This document shows, piece after piece, positions 1 through 5,596 of a stretch of DNA of 5,596 nt. Positions within the stretch are counted from its first letter, which is position 1, and every line of letters starts with the position of its first letter. Source of the stretch: Pseudomonadota bacterium. GTDB taxonomy: Bacteria; Pseudomonadota; Gammaproteobacteria; Burkholderiales; Burkholderiaceae_C. The stretch covers positions 1 through 5,596 of the forward strand of contig JAEXBL010000030.1 in NCBI GenBank assembly GCA_023394015.1, in the 5' to 3' direction. A model generated the notes under the pieces. The model was given only the letters and a program-made list of their open reading frames with translations. It had not been told where the DNA came from and did not search any database. The position numbers and the translations under genes were made by a program.

Positions 1-49
1 CTCAACGCTCAACGCTCAACGCTCAACGCTCAACGCTCAACGCCCAACC
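1..49. repeat. Heptanucleotide tandem repeat (CTCAACG)
   Basis: Six perfect head-to-tail copies of CTCAACG occupy 1-42, followed by one degenerate unit (CCCAACC, 43-49). The array begins at the window edge, so its true length is unknown. It ends 6 bp before the ATG at 56. On the + strand the unit contains no stop in any frame. The frame shared with the downstream gene is open from position 2 to a TGA at 50-52, so an upstream gene could end inside the array, three bases before the dioxygenase start; this cannot be settled from the window. The 7-bp unit is not a multiple of three, so a change in copy number would shift any reading frame crossing it. Confidence 0.9.
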
Positions 50-52
50 TGA

Positions 53-1432
<1,380 letters not shown>

Positions 1433-1450
1433 AAGCCAAATACCGAACTT

Positions 1451-1557
1451 CCGGGCGCAGAGGACGCAAAGGATTCGCAGAGGACGCAGAAGAAATCCCG
1501 ATTTCTTGGCTGTCCCTTTTTGCGTCCTCTGCGTAACTTCTGCGTCCTCTGCGTCCG
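1451..1557. repeat. Intergenic inverted repeat built from four copies of a 13-mer
   Basis: The 13-mer CGCAGAGGACGCA occurs at 1456-1468 and 1476-1488, and its exact reverse complement at 1521-1533 and 1541-1553. Both pairs are 20 bp apart and share one centre of symmetry (1504.5), so the element can fold into a long imperfect hairpin. At the tip, AAGAAAT (1490-1496) and ATTTCTT (1501-1507) form a 7-bp stem around a CCCG loop, leaving a bulge at about 1508-1520. It fills most of the 164-bp gap between the dioxygenase and pmdC. The core resembles dispersed intergenic repeats that I recall from betaproteobacterial and other genomes, but that is memory, not a search. It could act as an attenuator, an mRNA-stability structure or a passive mobile repeat. 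No T run follows that would make it a standard terminator. Confidence 0.9.
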
Positions 1558-1586
1558 GCTGTTCATTGCAGCCTTTCCACATCGAA

Positions 1587-1591
1587 AAGGA
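1587..1591 (+). promoter_or_regulatory. Ribosome binding site of pmdC
   Basis: AAGGA sits 5 bp before the ATG at 1597, just outside the intergenic hairpin, so the hairpin need not block translation initiation. It supports the chosen pmdC start. Confidence 0.7.
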
Positions 1592-1596
1592 ACACC

Positions 1597-2556
1597 ATGA
1601 CCCAACCCATCAAGGTCGCGCTGGCCGGCGCCGGCGCCTTCGGCATCAAGCACCTGGACGGCATCCGGAACATCGAGGGCGTCGAGGTCGTGTCGCTCGT
1701 CGGCCGCCGCCGCGAGCCGACCCAGGCAGTGGCCGACAAGTACGGCATCCCGCATGTGGCCACCGACCTGGCCGAGAGCCTGGCGCTGCCCGAGGTCGAT
1801 GCCGTGATCCTGTGCACGCCGACGCAGCTGCACGCCGAGCAGTCGATCCAGTGCCTGCAGGCCGGCAAGCACGTGCAGGTCGAGATCCCGCTGTGCGACC
1901 GGCTGGCCGACGGCCAGCGGGTGGTCGAGCTGCAGCAGAAGACCGGCCTGGTCGCCATGTGCGGCCACACGCGCCGCTTCAACCCCAGCCACCAGTACGT
2001 GCACCGCAGGATCAAGGCCAGCGAGTTCAACATCCAGCAGATGGACGTGCAGACCTACTTCTTCCGCCGCAGCAACATCAACGCCGCCGGCCAGCCGCGC
2101 TCGTGGACCGACCACCTGCTGTGGCACCACGCCGCGCACACCGTCGATCTGTTCGCCTGGCAGGCCGGCAGCCCGATCGTGCAGGCCAACGCCATCCAGG
2201 GCCCGATTCATCCGGAGCTGGGCATCGCCATGGACATGAGCATCCAGCTCAAGGCCGCCAGCGGCGCCATCTGCACGCTGTCCTTGAGCTTCAACAACGA
2301 CGGCCCGCTGGGCACCTTCTTCCGCTACATCGGCGACAGCGCCACCTACATCGCGCGCTACGACGACCTGTTCACCGGCAAGGATGAGCAGATCGACGTG
2401 TCCAAGGTCGACGTGTCGATGAACGGCATCGAGCTGCAGGACCGCGAGTTCTTCGCCGCCATCCGCGAGGGCCGCGAGCCCAATGCCAGCGTGGCCCAGG
2501 TGCTGCCCTGCTACCAGGTGCTGCACGATCTGGAGCAGCAGCTGAACGCGGCCTGA
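1597..2556 (+). CDS. pmdC: 4-carboxy-2-hydroxymuconate-6-semialdehyde dehydrogenase
   Basis: This is a Gfo/Idh/MocA-type oxidoreductase of 319 aa, close in length to LigC (about 315 aa). It is expected to oxidise the cyclic hemiacetal form of 4-carboxy-2-hydroxymuconate-6-semialdehyde, the product of the upstream dioxygenase, to 2-pyrone-4,6-dicarboxylate with NADP+. The N-terminal Rossmann fold shows GAGAFG at residues 11-16, and VGRRRE at 35-40 places arginines where NADP-preferring enzymes often bind the 2'-phosphate. VEIPL at 95-99 stands where most family members have EKP, as I recall for LigC. The C-terminal domain carries WHHAAHTVDL (176-185), matching the family's His/Asp substrate-site motif. 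The start is fixed by AAGGA 5 bp upstream. It probably shares a transcript with the dioxygenase despite the 164-bp gap. A generic sugar or inositol dehydrogenase is the alternative, but pathway context makes that unlikely. Confidence 0.92.
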   Translation: MTQPIKVALAGAGAFGIKHLDGIRNIEGVEVVSLVGRRREPTQAVADKYGIPHVATDLAESLALPEVDAVILCTPTQLHAEQSIQCLQAGKHVQVEIPLCDRLADGQRVVELQQKTGLVAMCGHTRRFNPSHQYVHRRIKASEFNIQQMDVQTYFFRRSNINAAGQPRSWTDHLLWHHAAHTVDLFAWQAGSPIVQANAIQGPIHPELGIAMDMSIQLKAASGAICTLSLSFNNDGPLGTFFRYIGDSATYIARYDDLFTGKDEQIDVSKVDVSMNGIELQDREFFAAIREGREPNASVAQVLPCYQVLHDLEQQLNAA

Positions 2557-2566
2557 GTTGTCCCGC

Positions 2567-2594
2567 GGCCCGGCGATCTTCGCGTCGGGCCTTT
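2567..2594 (+). terminator. Possible weak intrinsic terminator or attenuator after pmdC
   Basis: GGCCCG (2567-2572) and GCGA (2573-2576) can pair with TCGC (2580-2583) and CGGGCC (2586-2591) across a 3-nt loop, with a GT bulge. Three Ts follow (2592-2594). The stem is strong but the T run is very short, so partial termination or mRNA end protection is more likely than a full stop. The next gene starts only 22 bp later. Confidence 0.5.
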
Positions 2595-2603
2595 GCCATT
2601 GCC

Positions 2604-2608
2604 AGGAG
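2604..2608 (+). promoter_or_regulatory. Ribosome binding site deciding the aldo/keto reductase start
   Basis: AGGAG lies 8 bp before the ATG at 2617. This favours that ATG, which begins MSTRQLGPFSVSAIGLG as expected of the family, over an in-frame TTG at 2593 that would add eight residues and overlap the hairpin. Confidence 0.8.
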
Positions 2609-2616
2609 TCCCTTCG

Positions 2617-3633
2617 ATGAGCACGCGCCAACTCGGCCCCTTCAGCGTCAGCGCCATCGGCCTGGGCTGCATGAACATCTGCCATGCCTATGGCACGCCG
2701 ATCTCGCAGCCGCAGGCCGAGCAGTTGCTGCTGGCCGGCCTGGACGCCGGCTGCACGCACTTCGACACCGCCGCGCTCTACGGCTTCGGCGTCAGCGAGT
2801 CGCTGCTCGGGCGCGTGCTCGGCCCGCACCGCAGCCGCTTCACCCTGGCCAGCAAGTGCGGCATGACGGTGGAGGCGGGCGATGGCAGCGTCCGGCCCGG
2901 GCGCGTCATCGACGGCCGGCCGGAGGCGATCCGCGCCACCTGCGAAGGCTCGCTCAAGCGCCTGCAGACCGAGGCCATCGACCTGTACTACCTGCACCGC
3001 TGGGACAAGCAGGTGCCCATCGAGGACAGCGTGGGTGCGCTGGCCGAGCTGGTGCGCGCCGGCAAGATCCGCAGCATCGGCCTGTCGGAAGTGTCGGCCG
3101 ATACCTTGCGCCGCGCGCATGCGGTGCACCCCATCGCGGCGCTGCAGACCGAGTACTCGCTGTGGACGCGCAACCCCGAGATCGCCGTGCTGCAGGCCTG
3201 CCGCGAGCTGGGCGTGGCCTTCGTCGCCTTCAGCCCGCTGGGGCGCGGCTTTCTGGCCGGTGCGCTGCCCGACCTGGCCGCCATCGCCGCGCTGCCCGAG
3301 CAGGACATCCGCCGCCCCATGCCGCGCTTCGCGCCCGAGCACCACGCGAAGAACCTCGCGCTGCTGGACGCCTACCGGCAGATCGCGGTCGAGGTCGGCT
3401 GCACGCCCGCGCAACTGGCGCTGGCCTGGCTGCTGCACCAGGGCGACGATATCCTGCCGATCCCCGGCACGCGCTCGATGGCGCACCTGCGCGAGAACAT
3501 GGGCGCGGTGAACGTGGCCTTGTCTGCCGAGGTGCTGGCGCGGCTCGATGCGCTGATCAACCCGCGCACCGTGAGCGGCCACCGCTACGCTGAACAGGCG
3601 CGGCGCGAAGTCGATACCGAAGACTTCGCCTGA
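2617..3633 (+). CDS. Aldo/keto reductase family oxidoreductase
   Basis: This is a cytoplasmic NAD(P)H-dependent (beta/alpha)8-barrel oxidoreductase of 338 aa, a usual length for bacterial members. The four catalytic residues are recognisable: Asp50 in HFDTA, Tyr55 in ALYG, Lys80 in LASKCG and His127 in YYLHRWD. Further family landmarks are IRSIGLSEVS (151-160), AFSPLGRGFL (204-213) and LPIPGTR (280-286), the last near the usual cofactor phosphate-binding segment. It resembles the broad group containing YakC/Tas-like enzymes. The substrate cannot be read from the sequence. It starts 60 bp after pmdC on the same strand, so a role linked to aromatic catabolism, such as reducing an aromatic aldehyde or a toxic pathway by-product, is possible. 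It is not a known step of the protocatechuate 4,5-cleavage pathway, and the hairpin between the genes leaves co-transcription open. Confidence 0.9.
   Translation: MSTRQLGPFSVSAIGLGCMNICHAYGTPISQPQAEQLLLAGLDAGCTHFDTAALYGFGVSESLLGRVLGPHRSRFTLASKCGMTVEAGDGSVRPGRVIDGRPEAIRATCEGSLKRLQTEAIDLYYLHRWDKQVPIEDSVGALAELVRAGKIRSIGLSEVSADTLRRAHAVHPIAALQTEYSLWTRNPEIAVLQACRELGVAFVAFSPLGRGFLAGALPDLAAIAALPEQDIRRPMPRFAPEHHAKNLALLDAYRQIAVEVGCTPAQLALAWLLHQGDDILPIPGTRSMAHLRENMGAVNVALSAEVLARLDALINPRTVSGHRYAEQARREVDTEDFA
3605..3629 (+). other. Inverted repeat at the 3' end of the aldo/keto reductase gene
   Basis: GCGAAGTC (3605-3612) and GACTTCGC (3622-3629) are perfect 8-bp arms around a 9-nt loop, ending one base before the stop codon. 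No T run follows, so it is not a canonical intrinsic terminator. It may fold at the mRNA 3' end or be incidental within coding sequence. Confidence 0.4.
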
Positions 3634-3643
3634 CGCGTCGGGC

Positions 3644-3668
3644 CGAAAAATAACGAAACACAGCGATA
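3644..3668. promoter_or_regulatory. Period-10 CGAAA repeats, candidate response-regulator binding site
   Basis: CGAAA (3644-3648), CGAAA (3654-3658) and CGATA (3664-3668) recur at exactly 10-bp spacing in a locally A-rich stretch, about 82-106 bp before the Spy-like gene. OmpR-family regulators typically bind 5-6-bp direct repeats spaced about one helical turn apart; the E. coli CpxR box is GTAAA-N5-GTAAA. An OmpR-family regulator is encoded three genes downstream. Binding is inferred, and I could not identify confident -35 and -10 elements. Confidence 0.3.
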
Positions 3669-3669
3669 C

Positions 3670-3689
3670 CGCCGCGAGAAGACGCGGCG
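3670..3689. other. GC-rich hairpin in the gap before the Spy-like gene
   Basis: CGCCGCG (3670-3676) and CGCGGCG (3683-3689) form a perfect 7-bp stem with the loop AGAAGA. No T run follows, so factor-independent termination is doubtful. It sits between the candidate operator repeats and the CATGAC palindrome. Confidence 0.35.
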
Positions 3690-3704
3690 CCGCCCGCGCG
3701 GCAC

Positions 3705-3752
3705 CATGACGGTCATGTGCAACACGCCTCGACTGGAAAGGGCACCGTCATG
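3705..3752 (+). promoter_or_regulatory. Inverted repeat overlapping the start codon of the Spy-like gene
   Basis: CATGACGGT (3705-3713) is the exact reverse complement of ACCGTCATG (3744-3752), whose last three bases are the ATG. If transcribed, this 9-bp stem would bury the start codon and leave the GGAAAGGG ribosome site (3735-3742) in a 30-nt loop. The left arm also lies in a separate palindrome, CATGAC-G-GTCATG (3705-3717), which could be a protein-binding site instead. The transcription start is unknown, so either reading is tentative. Confidence 0.35.
3735..3742 (+). promoter_or_regulatory. Ribosome binding site deciding the Spy-like gene start
   Basis: The purine run GGAAAGGG ends 7 bp before the ATG at 3750. 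It favours this ATG over an in-frame GTG at 3717, which would place eleven residues in front of a complete lipoprotein signal peptide. Confidence 0.7.
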
Positions 3753-4223
3753 ACAACCTGGATCAAACGCAGTCTTCTGGCCCTGGCGGGCGCCGGCATC
3801 GTGCTCGGCAGCCTGGGCGCCTGCGGCCACCGCATGCACCACGGCGGCTGGCGCGGCGACGCCACGCCCGAGCAGGCCGCCGAATGGCGCGGCCGCATGG
3901 TCGATCGCGTGGCGCGAAAGCTCGACCTGAACGCCGAGCAGAAGACCAAGCTCACCGTGCTGTCCGACCGGCTGCACGCGCAGCGCCTGGCCCTGCGCGG
4001 CGACGGTGCCGACCCGCGCGCCGACGTGCAATCGCTGGTGGCCGGCGCCCGCTTCGACCGCGACCGCGCCCAGGCGCTGGTGCAGCAAAAGACCGAGGCC
4101 GTGCGCGCCGGCAGCCCCGAAGTCATCGCCGCGCTGGGCGACTTCTACGACAGCCTGAACCCGGCGCAGCAGCAGCAGGTGCGCGAGTTCATGCACAAGC
4201 GCCGTGGCGGGCGGCGCGGCTGA
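3750..4223 (+). CDS. Spy/CpxP-like periplasmic lipoprotein
   Basis: This is a 157-residue exported protein of the Spy/CpxP (LTXXQ) type. Family members are periplasmic chaperones or stress and metal sensors, often controlled by an adjacent two-component system. The N-terminus has Lys6-Arg7, a hydrophobic core (residues 9-22) and a lipobox LGAC with Cys25 as the predicted lipidated residue, so it is probably membrane-anchored. A short His-rich patch follows (GHRMHH, 26-31). The mature part looks helical and contains two degenerate LTXXQ motifs with Asn for Thr: LNAEQ (60-64) and LNPAQ (136-140). The C-terminus is very basic (HKRRGGRRG). Genes for a response regulator and sensor kinase lie just downstream, as in cpx-like loci, suggesting the protein feeds back on the kinase or is its target. 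Metal binding by the His patch is inference. Confidence 0.8.
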   Translation: MTTWIKRSLLALAGAGIVLGSLGACGHRMHHGGWRGDATPEQAAEWRGRMVDRVARKLDLNAEQKTKLTVLSDRLHAQRLALRGDGADPRADVQSLVAGARFDRDRAQALVQQKTEAVRAGSPEVIAALGDFYDSLNPAQQQQVREFMHKRRGGRRG

Positions 4224-4224
4224 C

Positions 4225-4644
4225 GTGGCCGCCGCCGTACAAGGCGCGCCGCGCGCGCTGCTGCGGCTGGAGGGCGTGGCGCTGCTGGCCGGCGCCAGCC
4301 TGGCCTACCAGCACCTGGGTGGTGGCTGGGGCCTGTTCGCCGCGGCCTTTCTGCTGCCCGACCTGGCCTTGTTGGCCTATGCCGCCGGCCCGCGCTGGGG
4401 CGCGCGCGCCTACAACCTGGCGCACAGCACCACGCTGCCGATCGCGCTGCTGGCCGCCGGCGGGCTGGGCGCCGTGAGCGGCGGCGTGCCGGCGGCGCTG
4501 ATCTGGCTGGCCCACATCGGGCTGGACCGCGCGCTGGGCTTCGGCCTGAAATACGATCGCGCCTTTGGCGACACCCACCTGGGCCGGGTGGGGGCGGCCG
4601 CCCGCCGCACAATCGCGCATGGCCAACATTCTGCTGATCGATGA
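4225..4644 (+). CDS. Small integral membrane protein, DUF4260-like
   Basis: This hydrophobic protein of 139 residues has no established biochemical function. It probably has three or four membrane segments, at roughly residues 12-30, 35-54, 69-86 and 88-108. Motifs that I associate with DUF4260 are present: LLRLEG (12-17), PDL (45-47), YNLAH (63-67), HIGLDRALGFGLKY (97-110) and FGDTHLG (114-120). I chose the GTG at 4225, one base after the upstream stop, because only about ten residues then precede the conserved LLRLEG. An in-frame GTG at 4204, which would overlap the previous gene, is the alternative. Neither has a good Shine-Dalgarno, which suggests translational coupling. Its last 26 bp overlap the response-regulator start, placing it inside the signalling operon. 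A link to envelope sensing is suggested only by position. Confidence 0.72.
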   Translation: MAAAVQGAPRALLRLEGVALLAGASLAYQHLGGGWGLFAAAFLLPDLALLAYAAGPRWGARAYNLAHSTTLPIALLAAGGLGAVSGGVPAALIWLAHIGLDRALGFGLKYDRAFGDTHLGRVGAAARRTIAHGQHSADR

Positions 4645-5299
4645 CGACGAGCACCTGGGGCCGCCGCTGGCGCAGTATTTCGAGCGCTTCGGGCTGCGGC
4701 TGGCGCAGGCGCTGACGCCCGGCGAGGGGCTGGCGCGGCTGCGCGCGGGCGGCATCGATGCCGCCATCCTGGACGTGATGCTGCCCGAGATGGACGGCTT
4801 CGAGCTGTGCCGCAGCATCCGCCGCCGCAGCGACCTGCCGATCCTGATGCTGACCGCGCGCGGCGAGCTGACGGACCGCGTGGTGGGCCTGGTGCTGGGC
4901 GCCGACGACTACCTGCCCAAGCCCTTCGAGCCGCGCGAGCTGGTGGCGCGGGTGCAGACCATTTTGCGCCGGCGCGCGGCGGCACCCGCGCCGGATGCGG
5001 CGCTGCGCTTTGACGGCCTCACGCTCGATCCTGCCACGCGCAGCGTGCAGCGGCACGGCGAAGCGGTGGCGCTGACCAGCACCGAGTTCGACCTGCTGCA
5101 CCTGCTGGCGCGCGCGCCCGGCCAGGTGTTCAGCCGCGACGACATCCTGGCCGCGCTGCGCGGGCACGAGGCCGAGCTGTACACGCGCGCGGTGGACATC
5201 GTGGTCAGCCGCCTGCGCAAGAAGCTGGAGCCGCTGGACGCCATCAAGACGCTGCGCAACGCCGGCTACACGCTGGCGCTGCCGCGCCTGCTGCCATGA
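4619..5299 (+). CDS. OmpR/PhoB-family response regulator
   Basis: This is a DNA-binding response regulator of 226 aa, typical for the family. The receiver domain (about 1-118) has the acidic pocket Asp8/Asp9 in LLIDDD, the phosphoacceptor Asp52 in ILDVMLPEMDG, Thr79 in MLTARGE and Lys101 in YLPKPFEPREL. The C-terminal winged helix (about 127-222) shows LTSTEFDLLHLLARAPGQVF (152-171), the recognition-helix segment AVDIVVSRLRKKLE (191-204) and the wing TLRNAGYTL, where many relatives have a VRGxGY-type sequence. The ATG at 4619 gives the standard MANILLIDDD start; it lies inside the end of the preceding gene, and no strong Shine-Dalgarno is visible. It overlaps the kinase gene by 4 bp (ATGA). 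The neighbouring Spy/CpxP-like gene suggests a CpxR-like role in envelope or metal stress, but the signal is not readable from sequence. Confidence 0.93.
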   Translation: MANILLIDDDEHLGPPLAQYFERFGLRLAQALTPGEGLARLRAGGIDAAILDVMLPEMDGFELCRSIRRRSDLPILMLTARGELTDRVVGLVLGADDYLPKPFEPRELVARVQTILRRRAAAPAPDAALRFDGLTLDPATRSVQRHGEAVALTSTEFDLLHLLARAPGQVFSRDDILAALRGHEAELYTRAVDIVVSRLRKKLEPLDAIKTLRNAGYTLALPRLLP

Positions 5300-5596
5300 G
5301 CGGTGCGGCCCGCCGCCCCGCCTGGTGGCGCCGCGCGCGCCACTCGCTGCGCGTGCGGCTGGTGCTGCTGTTCCTGCTGCTGGCGGCGGCCATGAGCGCG
5401 GTGTTCCTGGGCGGCATCGGCAAGGCCTTTTCCAGCGGCTGGCGCGGCGCGGTCGATCCGCTGATCGACGACTACGCCGACCGGCTGGTGGCCGAGATCG
5501 GCACGCCGCCCAGCGTGGCGCGCGCGCAGGCCATCGCGGCGCGCCTGCCGGTGGTGGTGCAGATCGAGGGGCCGCAGCTGAGCTGGGCCTCGGGCC
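5296..5596 (+). CDS. Sensor histidine kinase, N-terminal part (runs off the window)
   Basis: Only the first 100 residues are present. The frame is open to the window end, and the ATG overlaps the response-regulator stop as ATGA, the usual arrangement for coupled two-component pairs. A basic N-terminus (RRPAWWRRARHSLRVR, 6-21) precedes one hydrophobic membrane segment (about 20-41, LVLLFLLLAAAMSAVFLGG within it), with the positive charge expected on the cytoplasmic side. The following residues (about 42-100, including ADRLVAEIG and ARLPVVVQIEGPQ) would be the start of a periplasmic sensor region. The HAMP, His-kinase and ATPase domains lie outside the window, so the kinase call rests on position, topology and resemblance to kinases paired with such regulators. 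It is a candidate CpxA-like partner that could be modulated by the Spy-like lipoprotein. Confidence 0.8.
   Translation, partial: MSGAARRPAWWRRARHSLRVRLVLLFLLLAAAMSAVFLGGIGKAFSSGWRGAVDPLIDDYADRLVAEIGTPPSVARAQAIAARLPVVVQIEGPQLSWASG

Noticed and set aside
1456..1553. CRISPR-like array from the repeated 13-mer
   Set aside because: Two copies are direct and two inverted, the units are too short and the intervals between them (7, 32 and 7 bp) are not uniform, and no cas genes are present. A palindromic intergenic repeat explains it.
2581..2591. 11-bp sequence CGCGTCGGGCC repeated at 3634-3644, both just after stop codons
   Set aside because: At the first site it is part of a terminator-like hairpin; at the second the pairing arm is missing. 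A match of this length in GC-rich DNA can be coincidence, so I did not call a repeat.
5296..5596. Possible truncation of the sensor kinase
   Set aside because: The frame is open to the last base and overlaps the regulator stop normally, so it is cut only by the window edge.

Overview
The window is high-GC DNA with a strong C/G preference at third codon positions. Every gene I can support lies on the + strand. Gene content and protein sequences point to a betaproteobacterium of the order Burkholderiales, most likely Comamonadaceae. This is a judgement from remembered sequence similarity, not from a search.

Left part (1-3633), aromatic catabolism. A 7-bp tandem repeat (1-42, plus a degenerate unit) ends 6 bp before the start of a fused protocatechuate 4,5-dioxygenase. 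In this protein the small alpha (LigA/PmdA) domain and the catalytic beta (LigB/PmdB) domain form one 458-residue chain. A 164-bp gap holding a four-copy inverted repeat of a 13-mer follows. Next comes pmdC, the NADP-dependent dehydrogenase that turns the ring-cleavage product into 2-pyrone-4,6-dicarboxylate. These two genes encode consecutive steps of the protocatechuate meta-cleavage pathway. After a hairpin with a short T run comes an aldo/keto reductase of unknown substrate.

Right part (3634-5596), envelope-stress or metal-type signalling. A 116-bp gap with candidate regulatory repeats leads into a Spy/CpxP-like lipoprotein. It is followed, with almost no spacing, by a small DUF4260-like membrane protein, an OmpR/PhoB-family response regulator and the first 100 residues of a sensor histidine kinase that runs off the window. 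The tight packing (1-bp gap, 26-bp overlap, 4-bp overlap) suggests one operon in which a periplasmic stress protein is made together with its two-component system.

The observations most worth a second look are the alpha-then-beta dioxygenase fusion with a compositionally odd linker, the 7-bp repeat just upstream of its start, the palindromic intergenic repeat, and the possible start-codon-sequestering repeat and period-10 motif upstream of the Spy-like gene. I saw no RNA genes, CRISPR arrays, transposase genes or attachment sites.
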